Shown: positions 7,700 through 17,546 of the stretch, in pieces
Position numbering within the stretch: position 1 is the first letter of the stretch
Layout: every line of letters begins with the position of its first letter
NCBI GenBank assembly: GCA_023260985.1
Contig: JALRKY010000025.1
Span: 1 to 42,224 of the forward strand
Source of the DNA: Altererythrobacter sp.
GTDB taxonomy: Bacteria; Pseudomonadota; Alphaproteobacteria; Sphingomonadales; Sphingomonadaceae
Reading direction: 5' to 3'
Length of the DNA: 42,224 nt
Position numbers and translations under genes: made by a program
Notes under the pieces: generated by a model
Databases searched by the model: none
What the model saw: only the letters and a program-made list of their open reading frames with translations
Told to the model about the DNA's origin: nothing

Positions 7700-9798
7700 T
7701 CTTCGACCACCTGCTGTTCGACCGGCGCAGGCGCTTCAACCGTCGAGACCGGTTCCGGCGTTCGCGGCGCGGCAGACGGGTTCGCTTCGGGCCGCGGGGT
7801 AACCGCCTCGTCTGCAATTTCCTCGGGCTGGGCGGCCGCCGCGCGTGCTTCCGCCTCGACCTGGTCGAAAATCTCCTCGTCGCGACGTGGCGGCGGGCTC
7901 ACCGCTTCGCCGCGGGCCTGCGCATAGGCAGTATATTTGGCGGAAAGACGCTGCTGCGCATTGCCGCCCCACTGTTTCTCCAGCGCGTGCAACGCCTCCA
8001 TGCCCTTTTGCGGATCGAACAGGAATGTCATCACGTCGCGCGCGATCGGATAGGCCGCGCCGGAACCGCCGCCATGCTCGATCACTACCGCACCCGCATA
8101 GCGCGGGTTGTCGAACGGCGCGAAGAAGATGAAGAGGCCGTGGTCGCGATACTTCCACGGGCCGCTCTTGCCGTCCGATTTGCTGAGCGAGACGACCTGC
8201 GCGGTGCCTGTCTTGCCCGCAAGCAGCACGTCCGGAATGGGCAGTCGAGCCCGCCCGGCGGTGCCCGGTCCATTGACCACGTCGCTCATCGCCTGGCGGA
8301 CATAGGTGACCTGGTCCGTCGGGAAATCGATCTCGCCGAAGCCACTTGGCGGCGTATCGAGCGTGAGGCGCGGCATGACATGGCGCCCGGTGGCGAGGCG
8401 CGATGCCATCACCGCCAGCTGCAATGGGCTGGAGAGCATGTAGCCCTGGCCGATGGTGGCATTGACCGTGTCGAACGGTTGCCATTCGCGCCCGAACTTG
8501 CGCTGCTTCCATTCGGGATCTGGCACGGTGCCAAAGAATTGGCTGGTGACGGGCAGGGGGAATTCCTCGCCCATGCCGCATCGCCGCGCCATCATGGCGA
8601 TCGGGTCCATCCCCACGCGCTGCGCCATGGCATAAAAATAGACGTCGCAGCTCTGGTAGATTCCCTTCGCCATGTCGACCTGGCCATGTCCGCGCCGGTT
8701 CCAGCAGCCGAACACGCGATTGCCGACCCGCAGGCCGCCGCCGCAAAAGACGGTTTCGTGGGGATCGATGCCGGCGCCCATCAGCGCCATCGACACCATC
8801 GGCTTGACGGTGGAGCCGGGCGGGTAAAGCCCCTTCAGCACCTTGTTGCGCAGCGGCACCCGCTCATCATCGCGCAACATGGCATATTCGATGCTGCCGA
8901 TCCCGTCGGAGAAGCTGTTGGGATCGAAACTGGGCATGGAGGCCATGCACAACAGGTCGCCGGTATGGCAATCCATCACCACAACCGAGCCGGACTCGAG
9001 GCCGATCCGGCGCGCGGCATAATCCTGCAGCGGCCCGTCGATCGTCAGCCGAACGGGATTGCCCTGGATGTCCTCGCGCGTCTCGAGATCGCGCACGATC
9101 CGGCCGGAAGCGGTCACTTCGACACGTCGCGCTCCCGGGACTCCGCGCAAAGTCTGCTCGAACTGCTTTTCCATCCCGTCCTTGCCGATCTTGTAGCCGG
9201 GCGTGATCAGCAGCGGGTTGCGGTCCTTGTCGTATTCCTCGGCCGATGCCGGGCCGACATATCCGATCAAGTGGCCGACCGAAGGGCCGGTGGGATAAAA
9301 GCGAGAGAAGCCGCGTTGCGGCACCACGCCCGGCAGGTCGGGCAGGCGCACGCTGATCGCGGCGAACTGGTCATAATCGAGCCCGCTGGCGACTTCGACG
9401 GGCTGGAAGCCGCGCGAACCTTCGATCTTGGACTTGATGTCGGCGATGCGGTCCGGCTTGAGGGACAGCAGCATTCCAAGCTGGTCGATCGTCCTGTTGG
9501 CATTGTCCAAGCGTTCGGGGATCACATCGACGCGGAAATCGGCGCGGTTCGATGCAAGCGGGGCGCCGTTGCGGTCGAGGATCCAGCCGCGGCGCGGCGG
9601 GATGAGCGTCAAATTGACACGGTTGCTTTCTGCCTCGGTACGGTACTTCTCGTTCTCCGCGATCGCGAGATACGACATCCGCGCCGCGAGAAGCACTCCT
9701 ATCCCGCCCATCATCGTGCCGACCACGAAGCTGCGCCGGTCGAATGCGTTCTGGAGCCCGGTCGCGGTCACCGGAGGGCGCGAACCGAACTTCTCCAT
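7696..9798 (-). CDS. mrdA: Penicillin-binding protein 2 (elongation transpeptidase)
   Basis: A 700-residue class B penicillin-binding protein that cross-links peptidoglycan during cell elongation. A single N-terminal membrane anchor (about residues 24-44) is followed by the PBP dimer domain and the transpeptidase domain. Visible catalytic motifs are STVK within PPGSTVKP (Ser about residue 328), SCD as the SxN-type motif, and KTGT (about residue 527). The C-terminal ~70 residues are rich in Ala, Pro and Glu and look disordered. The frame is open another 88 codons upstream, but the ATG at 9798 overlaps the mreD stop as ATGA and gives the normal N-terminus. It acts with RodA, encoded immediately downstream. 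Confidence 0.95.
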   Translation of the reverse strand: MEKFGSRPPVTATGLQNAFDRRSFVVGTMMGGIGVLLAARMSYLAIAENEKYRTEAESNRVNLTLIPPRRGWILDRNGAPLASNRADFRVDVIPERLDNANRTIDQLGMLLSLKPDRIADIKSKIEGSRGFQPVEVASGLDYDQFAAISVRLPDLPGVVPQRGFSRFYPTGPSVGHLIGYVGPASAEEYDKDRNPLLITPGYKIGKDGMEKQFEQTLRGVPGARRVEVTASGRIVRDLETREDIQGNPVRLTIDGPLQDYAARRIGLESGSVVVMDCHTGDLLCMASMPSFDPNSFSDGIGSIEYAMLRDDERVPLRNKVLKGLYPPGSTVKPMVSMALMGAGIDPHETVFCGGGLRVGNRVFGCWNRRGHGQVDMAKGIYQSCDVYFYAMAQRVGMDPIAMMARRCGMGEEFPLPVTSQFFGTVPDPEWKQRKFGREWQPFDTVNATIGQGYMLSSPLQLAVMASRLATGRHVMPRLTLDTPPSGFGEIDFPTDQVTYVRQAMSDVVNGPGTAGRARLPIPDVLLAGKTGTAQVVSLSKSDGKSGPWKYRDHGLFIFFAPFDNPRYAGAVVIEHGGGSGAAYPIARDVMTFLFDPQKGMEALHALEKQWGGNAQQRLSAKYTAYAQARGEAVSPPPRRDEEIFDQVEAEARAAAAQPEEIADEAVTPRPEANPSAAPRTPEPVSTVEAPAPVEQQVVEE

Positions 9799-10358
9799 CA
9801 GCGGACCTTCCGGATGCGCTGGAGCCGCAACCGGTCGAACGTTGCGACAAGACCGGAAATCAATGGGAAAGCCAGGATCGATGCGAGCAATTGCGGCATG
9901 ATCGCAATGGCAAGGGTTGGATTGATCTTCGCGCCGGAGAATGCGGCGGCGGCGAGGACATAGCCAGCGCAAGCCAACGCAGCGGCGAGCCAATCCTGCA
10001 AGAAGCCGCGCCACGGCACGCGCGTTTCGAACCATTCGATCGCTAGCATTGTGACCGACCACAGCAGTATCGCACTGCCAAACGGCTGCCCGCTGAACAA
10101 ATCGTCGATGGCGCCCAGCGGCAATCCGACCCAGCTCGGGAGTAGGCCGGGGCGCATTAACCGCCAGCCAACCAGCATCATGAAGCCCAGCGGCGGCACA
10201 ATCGGCATGGTGCTGGTGACGAGCAGCAGGGGAAGCATCGATCCCAGAACGATTGTGGCATAGGGAACCGAATTGGCGAGCAAGGGCGAAGGCTCGCGGT
10301 TGATCCGCTTGCCATAGGGATTGGGTCTCGACCTGGGCTTGAGCCCGCCTTCGATCAC
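9798..10358 (-). CDS. mreD: Rod-shape-determining protein MreD
   Basis: A 186-residue hydrophobic protein with five or so membrane segments, fitting MreD, the inner-membrane partner of MreC and RodA in the elongasome. MreD sequences are weakly conserved, so the call rests on size, hydrophobicity and position between mreC and mrdA. The N-terminus is basic and Pro/Asn-rich (SRPNPYGKRINREPSP). Its start overlaps the mreC stop by four bases and its stop overlaps the mrdA start, consistent with a tightly coupled operon. Confidence 0.9.
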   Translation of the reverse strand: MIEGGLKPRSRPNPYGKRINREPSPLLANSVPYATIVLGSMLPLLLVTSTMPIVPPLGFMMLVGWRLMRPGLLPSWVGLPLGAIDDLFSGQPFGSAILLWSVTMLAIEWFETRVPWRGFLQDWLAAALACAGYVLAAAAFSGAKINPTLAIAIMPQLLASILAFPLISGLVATFDRLRLQRIRKVR

Positions 10359-11260
10359 TCGCTCTCCTCCGCGTCGCTCAGGACCTCGTCCGGGGACTGG
10401 CGCGCCGCTGCCACCGTGTCAGGCTGCCAGATGGGCTCGACCCGCACGAAATCGGTGCCGGCAGGGTCGGCGATCATTCGCGCCAGCCCGCCATCGGGGC
10501 GGATTTCGGTAAGCACCGCCACGGCGACCCCCGGTCGGTAATATCCACCCGCACCACTGGTGACGAATACGTCCCCCGGTTCGAGCGGATTGATGCCCAG
10601 ATTGACGAGCCGGATGCGCAGCAGGCCGTTGCCGCGCCCTTCGGCGAAGGCGACCAGATCGTCGCTTCCGCGCCGCACCGGCAAGACGCTTTCGCTGTCG
10701 GTCAGGAGCAAGACGCGCGAAGTGCTGCTGCCCGTCTCGAGCACACGGCCCACCACGCCGCGTGCAGAGCGCACTGGCATGCCCACTTGCACACCATCGG
10801 CCCGGCCTGCGCCGATATAGGCGAAGCGCCGGGCGCTGGCGGCGGTGGAACCCGTGATATGGGTGATCGCGACAGGTTCCCCGTCCTGTTCGGTCAGCCC
10901 GATCAGAGCCTTGAGCCGCTCGTTTTCCTGCAAGGTGGCATCGGCTTCGGCGAGGCGGATGCGCGCCAGTTCAAGCTCTTTGCGAAGGCCGGCATTCTGG
11001 CTGCCCGCGCGGAAATAGCCTGCAATAGCGTCGAAAAAGCCGCCCGAACCTTCGCGCGCAACCGCCACGGCCCGTCCCGCGGGTTCGGCAGCGTCGCTTG
11101 CGGCGCCACGGACCCCGCCCATTGCGGCGGGTTGCCACAGCGAGATGCCCAGCAGCACCGCGCCAATCAGCGCGCCGATCGCCGCAACCAGGTAGCTGGT
11201 GAAAAGCGAGTATTGCGCTCTGCGCGAATGGCCCGAGCGCCGGGATGAAGTTGGCGCCAT
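10355..11260 (-). CDS. mreC: Rod-shape-determining protein MreC
   Basis: A 301-residue protein with a short basic cytoplasmic tail, one membrane segment (about residues 18-42), a coiled coil rich in Glu, Leu and Arg (about residues 85-120, LRKELELARIRLAEAD), and a C-terminal beta domain. This is the standard MreC layout. MreC is a periplasmic scaffold that links MreB filaments to PBP2 and RodA. GRVLETGSSTSRVLLLTD is a typical MreC segment. The C-terminal tail is acidic. The gene starts 16 bases after mreB and overlaps mreD by four bases. Confidence 0.95.
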   Translation of the reverse strand: MAPTSSRRSGHSRRAQYSLFTSYLVAAIGALIGAVLLGISLWQPAAMGGVRGAASDAAEPAGRAVAVAREGSGGFFDAIAGYFRAGSQNAGLRKELELARIRLAEADATLQENERLKALIGLTEQDGEPVAITHITGSTAASARRFAYIGAGRADGVQVGMPVRSARGVVGRVLETGSSTSRVLLLTDSESVLPVRRGSDDLVAFAEGRGNGLLRIRLVNLGINPLEPGDVFVTSGAGGYYRPGVAVAVLTEIRPDGGLARMIADPAGTDFVRVEPIWQPDTVAAARQSPDEVLSDAEESE

Positions 11261-11276
11261 GGCGAACCGCTTACCC

Positions 11277-12407
<1,131 letters not shown>

Positions 12408-12509
12408 CTAGTCGATACGCGGGCAAAACGCCAAAATATTTGTTCACAGCGGCACGATTTTTCGGCGCTGGCCTCGAATTTCTGCCGCCCTGCCGCTAGC
12501 CTCCCGATC

Positions 12510-14342
12510 ATGCCCCAAATTCGTCGCCTTCAAGAGAGCCTAATCAACCGGATTGCCGCCGGTGAAGTAGTCGAACGGCCAGCGGCTGCAATCAAGGAAC
12601 TGGTCGAAAACGCGATCGACGCGGGCGCGAGTCGCATCGCGGTGAAGCTGGTCGATGGCGGCTTGGGCAAGCTCGAAGTCATAGATGATGGCTGCGGCAT
12701 GTCGGCCGAAGAAATGGTGCTGGCTCTCGAGCGGCACGCTACGTCCAAGCTGCCCGACGACGCGATCGAGCAGGTTAGCACTTTGGGCTTTCGCGGCGAG
12801 GCGCTGCCTTCGATCGCCAGCGTTGCAGAGCTCACGATCGAAAGCCGCGTGCGCGGTGCCGAGGATGGCTGGCGCCGGGTGGTCGACCATGGGCAGCTGG
12901 TTGAGGAAGGCCCCGCTGCGCTGCCGCCGGGTACACGGGTCAAGGTCGAGAAATTGTTCGCCAAGGTGCCCGCGCGCCGCAAATTCTTGCGCAGCGAGCG
13001 TAGCGAATACGCCGCCTGCCTCGATGTGGTGCGGCGGCTCGCTATGGCGCGGCCCGATGTCGCAATTTCGCTCGAACATGGCGAGCGGCGGATATTCAGC
13101 CTGCAGGCTTATGAGCCCTTGGCGGATCGGGTAGCGGGGATCGTCGCACGCGAGCTCAAGGACAATAGCGTTGCTATTGCAGCCGAACGCGAAGGGCCGG
13201 GCGGGACGATGCGCCTGTCGGGGATTGTGGGCCTGCCGACCTACAATCGCGGCGTGGCCGACCATCAGTACCTCTTCGTCAACGGTCGCCCGGTGAAAGA
13301 CAGGTTGCTGGTGGGCGCGGTGCGCGGTGCCTATGCCGATATGCTCGCGCGCGATCGACACGCGGTGCTCGCACTGTTCCTCGACTTGCCGCCAGAGGAC
13401 GTCGATGTGAACGTCCATCCGGCCAAGACCGAAGTGCGCTTCCGCGATGTGGCGGGGGTACGCGGCTTTATCGTTTCGGGGTTGAGGCAGGCGCTTACTA
13501 CCGGCGACCGGCGCAGCGCGCAGGGGGCCGATCGCGGTGCAATGGAACGCTGGCAGCAGGAGCCTGTTTCAGAAGTGCAACCTGCTCTCCGCTCCATATT
13601 CGAGGGACGCGATTGGTCAGCGCAGCGGCCCCATACCGAAACACGCGTGAGCGAAGCCGGGCAGGCGTGGCGCGCCTATGAAGAAGAGGTTATGGCGCGT
13701 GGCGATTTCGCGCCCCAGGGCCGCGCTTTCGAAACGACCGAAAGCGCCGATGCGCAGGAGTTCCCGCTCGGCATAGCGCGCGGGCAGGTCGCCAATACCT
13801 ATATCGTCGCCGAAGCAGCGGACGGGCTGGTTCTGGTCGACCAGCATGCGGCGCATGAGAGGCTCGTGCTCGAGCGGCTGCGCGCTGCCGGGGCAGGGGA
13901 CGCGTTCGCGCGGTCGCAGGCGCTGCTGGTGCCCGACGTGGTCGAGCTGGACGAGGTCGATTGCGACCGGCTTGAGGAAGCGGCTGAGAGTTTCGCGCAA
14001 TTCGGGCTGGCGATCGAGCGGTTCGGCCCCTCAGCAATGCTGCTGCGCGCACTGCCCGCCGCGCTTGCCAATGCCGATCCCCATGCGCTGCTGGCCGACC
14101 TGGCTGACGATATTGCCAAGCATGGGCAGGCGCTGTTGCTCGAGGAAAAACTCGAGCATGTACTCGCTACCATGGCCTGCCACGGATCGGTGCGGGCAGG
14201 GCGGGTGCTGCGGGTCGAGGAAATGAATGCACTGCTGCGCGAGATGGAGCGCACCCCGCGCTCAGGCCAGTGCAATCACGGCCGCCCGACCTGGGTGAAG
14301 TTGGCCCTTGAGGATGTCGAAAAGCTTTTTGGCAGACATTAG
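12510..14342 (+). CDS. mutL: DNA mismatch repair protein MutL (endonuclease type)
   Basis: A 610-residue MutL. The N-terminal GHKL ATPase has ELVENAIDAG (about 30-39), DDGCGM (59-64) and TLGFRGEALPS (91-101). The C-terminal half carries the endonuclease metal motif DQHA-x2-E-x4-E (starting at residue 444), with ACHGSVRAG and CNHGRPT further on. This is therefore the nicking type of MutL used by bacteria without MutH. The start at 12510 gives the standard MPQIRRL N-terminus. The last ~15 codons use A/T-richer codons (for example CTT TTT GGC AGA CAT TAG) than the rest of the gene. A G/C-rich version of the same tail, ending LFGRH, lies about 1 kb downstream, so this 3' end may have been replaced. 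Confidence 0.95.
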   Translation: MPQIRRLQESLINRIAAGEVVERPAAAIKELVENAIDAGASRIAVKLVDGGLGKLEVIDDGCGMSAEEMVLALERHATSKLPDDAIEQVSTLGFRGEALPSIASVAELTIESRVRGAEDGWRRVVDHGQLVEEGPAALPPGTRVKVEKLFAKVPARRKFLRSERSEYAACLDVVRRLAMARPDVAISLEHGERRIFSLQAYEPLADRVAGIVARELKDNSVAIAAEREGPGGTMRLSGIVGLPTYNRGVADHQYLFVNGRPVKDRLLVGAVRGAYADMLARDRHAVLALFLDLPPEDVDVNVHPAKTEVRFRDVAGVRGFIVSGLRQALTTGDRRSAQGADRGAMERWQQEPVSEVQPALRSIFEGRDWSAQRPHTETRVSEAGQAWRAYEEEVMARGDFAPQGRAFETTESADAQEFPLGIARGQVANTYIVAEAADGLVLVDQHAAHERLVLERLRAAGAGDAFARSQALLVPDVVELDEVDCDRLEEAAESFAQFGLAIERFGPSAMLLRALPAALANADPHALLADLADDIAKHGQALLLEEKLEHVLATMACHGSVRAGRVLRVEEMNALLREMERTPRSGQCNHGRPTWVKLALEDVEKLFGRH

Positions 14343-14610
14343 AAGAGGTTGGCTTGCGCCGATAGCGGCAGCTTTAACATTCAAAAGCCAAAAGCAGACT
14401 GTCTGCAAACGACCCGGATTCCGACATTCGTTCTGACACAACGACCCTGCGCGCTCACTGTAGTCGCGATGATAACTGGAAATTGCTCAAGCACCCTTCG
14501 TTTCGTCCTACGACGGCTACGTCACTCGATTCTCGGCCATTCATCTGAGGTGGTCTCGCTTTCCACAAACTGGTAAGCTTCCGTTCGTTAGTGGGTGGAG
14601 GGGTGAACCA
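14343..14610. other. Intergenic stretch after mutL, no gene seen
   Basis: No supported gene lies in these 268 bases. A 13-base palindrome GCAGACTGTCTGC is present at 14394-14406. The composition is A/T-richer than mutL and continues that way into the next gene, as expected if this stretch entered together with it. Confidence 0.4.
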
Positions 14611-15144
14611 TTGGATACTGTTAGCGCTGCAACGACTAGAGACATGAAGTCTCAACAATTATGGGGTTACAAACCCGGTGTAATGGATTTTGTCTTGTCG
14701 GCAGGCAGCCTCATAATGCTTGCGGCGATGATGACCGCAGTGTGGCGAGGTCGCGAGGAGATAACGACTGTTCCAATTACTTACCCATTGCATTTCGGGA
14801 CCCTCGCCATGGCCCTCGCACTAACGCCTGTCCTGCTCTTACGCGCAAAAGGTGTTCGGTTGCATCGCTTTCTTGGCTATGTTTGGATTGCAGCGATGGT
14901 AACCACCGCAATTGACAGCTTTTTCATTCGCGATCTCAACGATGGTGGCTTTAGCCTGATCCATCTACTCTCGATCCTCACCATCGTAGTTAGTTGGCGA
15001 ATTGTTAGCGCGGCTAGGAGAGGTGACCATGCAGCACATCGCAAACACGTGCATGGCATAATCATAGGTGCCTTGCTGGTGGCAGGAACATTCACATTCA
15101 TGTTCGGCCGGTTGTTCGATGTCTGGCTAAATTTGGGTGGTTAG
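14611..15144 (+). CDS. DUF2306 family membrane protein
   Basis: A 177-residue integral membrane protein with four or five hydrophobic segments. The pattern of conserved His and Arg residues (LHFGTLAMA, LHRFLGYVW, SLIHLLS, HRKHVHG) fits the DUF2306 family of predicted small membrane proteins, whose biochemical role is unknown. A TTG at 14611 with GGAGG nine bases upstream is the better-supported start; the ATG at 14644 has a poor ribosome site. It lies between mutL and a displaced copy of the mutL tail and has a lower G/C style than the surrounding chromosome. It was therefore probably brought in with the flanking DNA. Confidence 0.75.
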   Translation: MDTVSAATTRDMKSQQLWGYKPGVMDFVLSAGSLIMLAAMMTAVWRGREEITTVPITYPLHFGTLAMALALTPVLLLRAKGVRLHRFLGYVWIAAMVTTAIDSFFIRDLNDGGFSLIHLLSILTIVVSWRIVSAARRGDHAAHRKHVHGIIIGALLVAGTFTFMFGRLFDVWLNLGG

Positions 15145-15338
15145 CGCAAAGCGAGGGTTCGATCTCTCGCCCCTCGATCGAGCCTAGCCACCACCGCGTT
15201 AGCTGCTTACGATGGCCGAAATTGAACGGCAGGAACCCACCCCAGTGTGGCCATATGGGCTCGGTATCAATTTGCCTGAAACCGGACGTTGACCGAACAC
15301 GGGAAACGGTCGAGCAGATCGTGCATTTTTATGACTCC

Positions 15339-15392
15339 ACTTTGGTCAAGCTGAGCATGGAAAACGTCGAGATGCTGTTCGGGCGGCACTGA
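15339..15392 (+). pseudogene. Remnant of a second mutL 3' end
   Basis: The plus strand reads T-L-V-K-L-S-M-E-N-V-E-M-L-F-G-R-H-stop. The intact MutL ends T-W-V-K-L-A-L-E-D-V-E-K-L-F-G-R-H-stop. Over the last 15 residues 11 are identical and the changes are conservative, so chance is very unlikely. At DNA level the two tails differ at many, mostly third, positions, so this is not a recent tandem copy. Upstream the similarity fades; a Gln and a His may still align. The codons here are G/C-rich like the body of mutL, so this may be the original host tail, displaced by 1,050 bases. Confidence 0.75.
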
Positions 15393-15405
15393 GGGTGAAT
15401 TTCTG

Positions 15406-15582
15406 CTAACTAACTATTTGCGGACATTGAGCTAGCTTTGTGCAGTAGGTCGCCTCAACATCCGCCTCGGTCAGCAGACGCCATGCATCAATCGTCCGCC
15501 CGGTAGGGCTGGGCGCAGCGACTGCGGTTGTCGCATAGGCGAGAAAGCACGCTGCAATTGCTTGCCATCGAAATGTTTTCAT
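15406..15582 (-). CDS. Small secreted peptide, unknown function
   Basis: A 58-codon reading frame starts at an ATG with GGAAG six bases upstream. The product has a convincing signal peptide: MKTFRWQ, a hydrophobic core AIAACFLAYATTAV, then AVA before APS at about residue 23. The mature peptide would be about 35 residues with two cysteines (TYC and AQC) that could form a disulfide. It was not recognised. It is on the same strand as the MaoC-like gene upstream, but two hairpins separate them. The signal peptide and ribosome site favour a real gene, though short frames like this can occur by chance. Confidence 0.5.
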   Translation of the reverse strand: MKTFRWQAIAACFLAYATTAVAAPSPTGRTIDAWRLLTEADVEATYCTKLAQCPQIVS

Positions 15583-15694
15583 CGATAGCTTCCATCAAAT
15601 CAAAGAGCAGCAAGCAAATTAGCAAATTCAAAGCACAGCGCGACCAAATTTCTACAATTTGGCTCGACCGGAAGCGAACGGATTTGCCCTGCTG

Positions 15695-15744
15695 CAAGCG
15701 ATTAAGCATCGCTTGGCAGGTCCGCTTACCACCCAGAAGCGGAC
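15695..15744 (-). terminator. Two consecutive hairpins downstream of the MaoC-like gene
   Basis: GTCCGCTT (15720-15727) pairs with AAGCGGAC (15737-15744) across nine bases, directly after the maoC-like stop codon. A second perfect stem CAAGCGAT/ATCGCTTG (15695-15702 with 15708-15715) follows with a five-base loop. Neither has a T run, so they may be attenuating or RNA-stabilising hairpins rather than classical terminators. Confidence 0.4.
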
Positions 15745-15745
15745 A

Positions 15746-16210
15746 TCAATCCTCGATCGGTGCATCCGGGTCTCGCACTGCAATCAGCCCGTTCGATGTC
15801 ATTTCCATCACGACGTCACCGTTCTGGTTGAACACGCGCGCGCGGCTTTTGAAGATCCCCATATCTCGGCGTGACTTGCTGCGGCGCTTTTCGATCACTT
15901 CGCTTTCGACGCGCAATGTATCGCCGGGATAAACCGGCTTCTTCCATTGGAGATTGTCGACCCCGGGCGCGCCAAGCCCAGCCTGCTTCACCGACTTCAT
16001 GTTCTCGACCATCATCGCCATAGTCATCGCGCAAGTGTGCCAACCGCTAGCCGAGAGCCGCCCGAAATGGGTCTTAGCTGCTGCATCGTCATCCAGATGG
16101 AATGGTTGCGGATCGTACTTTCTTGCGAAATCGAGCACTTCCGCACGCGTCACCACATAATGACCGAAGGATGATTTTCTCCCGATTTCAATGTCTTCGA
16201 AGTAATACAT
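15746..16210 (-). CDS. MaoC-like hot-dog fold (R)-specific enoyl-CoA hydratase
   Basis: A 154-residue single hot-dog domain protein. The hydratase signature is YDPQPFHLDDDAA, with the catalytic Asp and His in DPQPFH, followed by FGRLSASGWHT. Proteins of this type hydrate trans-2-enoyl-CoA in fatty acid breakdown or supply, acting as cytoplasmic dimers. The length is typical. Substrate cannot be deduced, and the gene is not in an obvious fatty acid operon: the next gene upstream is a phosphodiesterase, 29 bases away on the same strand. Confidence 0.85.
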   Translation of the reverse strand: MYYFEDIEIGRKSSFGHYVVTRAEVLDFARKYDPQPFHLDDDAAAKTHFGRLSASGWHTCAMTMAMMVENMKSVKQAGLGAPGVDNLQWKKPVYPGDTLRVESEVIEKRRSKSRRDMGIFKSRARVFNQNGDVVMEMTSNGLIAVRDPDAPIED

Positions 16211-16239
16211 CTGAGCCTTCCGAAGTCAGGCGCGGTGGG

Positions 16240-17529
16240 TCATTCGCCCGGAACCAGCGCCGATCGCAGCGGCGCTAGCACATCGTGCGCTTGCTGTGCG
16301 CCTGGCAAGTGAAGCAGTTCGCGTAGCAGCGGCGCGACGAGAGTGTTGTCGAAGGCGTTGAGCTTGACCCCGTGGCGGAACGCCAGGCCATTGGCGATGA
16401 ACAGCGCAAGCATCTCGGGCGAGGCATTGTCATAGCCATGGTTCCCGCCGCTCCAGTTGCCGTTGGGCCGCGAAGTGGTGACGGTCCAGCCGGTTTCGGG
16501 CAGGCAGAAATAGGGCGGGATGCGGCGATGTGTTCCGTATTGGAAGCGGGCGGGTATCTCCTCTTTGCGCCAGCAGGTCATATACTCATGCGGCGCCAGC
16601 AGGGCGGCCTCGAGCGCCGCCTCATTGCCTTCGGTCGGCTCAAAGCTGGCATAGGCGCCGCCCTCGACGAGACGATATAGCGAGGGATCAAGAAAATCGT
16701 TGAGCGCGATCACCCGTTCGGAGCTGGTCGGCGCCATACCATGGTCGGATACGATCACGAGGTTGGCCGGTTGGCCAAGCGCAGCAAGGCCATCGACCAG
16801 CATGGCCACATAGCCGTCGATGTCCGTCAACGCGGCGCGCAAATCTTCGCCCTGCGGACCAGAGTCATGGCCTGAGGTGTCGATCGTGTCGAAATAGAGC
16901 GTAACGAAACGCGGGCGGATTTCCGCCGGACGGCGCAGCCAGTCGAGCACGCTGTTGACGCGCTGCGTGTTGTTCACCTGCATGCTGAACTGCTGCCAGT
17001 CTTGCGGCAGGATGCCGTCCTCTACCGCGCCCCAGCCGCGCGCTGTGCCGCCCCATGGAACAGCCGAACCGGGCCAGAACATCGCGGCGCTACGCACACC
17101 GGCTTCTTCGGCCTCGACCCAGATGGGCTTGGCGTCGCTCCACCACCAGGGATCGACCGTTGCCATTGTGAACGTTTCTCCGGGGCGGCCCGGGTCTTCC
17201 ATCCGGTTGGCGGTGATGCCGTGGCGATCGGGCACGAGCCCTGTTACCAGCGTCCAGTGGTTGGGGAAGGTCTTCGTCGGGAAAGAGGGTCGCATTGGCG
17301 CGCTCACGCCACGGCTGGCGAGCGCATCAAGAATGGGGGTCATCCCCTTGCCGAGATAGTCGGGGTGAAACCCGTCGATCGAGACCAGGATGGTGACTGG
17401 CACGCGACCTTCGTGCGGGTTGGCGGCGCTCGTTGCCGGGACCGGCTCTGCGGCAAAGCCCGGTTGCGGCGCATTCACCGCGAGCATTGCGGCAAGCGCC
17501 AGGGTCAGGGTTTTCGCCAGCGCACGCAT
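16240..17529 (-). CDS. Exported nucleotide pyrophosphatase/phosphodiesterase (NPP family)
   Basis: A 429-residue alkaline phosphatase superfamily enzyme, exported by a Sec signal peptide (hydrophobic core LTLALAAMLAV, cleavage after FAA near residue 27). Metal ligands and nucleophile are all visible: SIDGF (Asp about 52), TKTFPNHW with the nucleophile Thr (about 87), DTSGHD, VSDHGM and GNHGYDN. NPP enzymes hydrolyse nucleotide or phosphodiester bonds with two zinc ions, here in the periplasm. The ATG at 17529 has GGAG eight bases upstream; a TTG seven codons earlier is less likely. Extra cysteines in TCWRKEE and YFCLPE may form a disulfide. Confidence 0.9.
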   Translation of the reverse strand: MRALAKTLTLALAAMLAVNAPQPGFAAEPVPATSAANPHEGRVPVTILVSIDGFHPDYLGKGMTPILDALASRGVSAPMRPSFPTKTFPNHWTLVTGLVPDRHGITANRMEDPGRPGETFTMATVDPWWWSDAKPIWVEAEEAGVRSAAMFWPGSAVPWGGTARGWGAVEDGILPQDWQQFSMQVNNTQRVNSVLDWLRRPAEIRPRFVTLYFDTIDTSGHDSGPQGEDLRAALTDIDGYVAMLVDGLAALGQPANLVIVSDHGMAPTSSERVIALNDFLDPSLYRLVEGGAYASFEPTEGNEAALEAALLAPHEYMTCWRKEEIPARFQYGTHRRIPPYFCLPETGWTVTTSRPNGNWSGGNHGYDNASPEMLALFIANGLAFRHGVKLNAFDNTLVAPLLRELLHLPGAQQAHDVLAPLRSALVPGE

Positions 17530-17546
17530 TATGCTTTCTCCGCGTT

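Noticed and set aside
7987..9963. Long plus-strand open frame of 658 codons antisense to mrdA
   Set aside because: It is a shadow of the G/C-rich mrdA gene; its composition (His, Arg and Ala rich) is not protein-like and no motif is seen, whereas mrdA has all its catalytic motifs.
15160..15180. GGTTCGATC within a short hairpin (GCGAG/CTCGC), resembling a tRNA T arm
   Set aside because: No acceptor or anticodon arm can be drawn around it and the loop length is wrong, so it is not a tRNA or a clear tRNA remnant.
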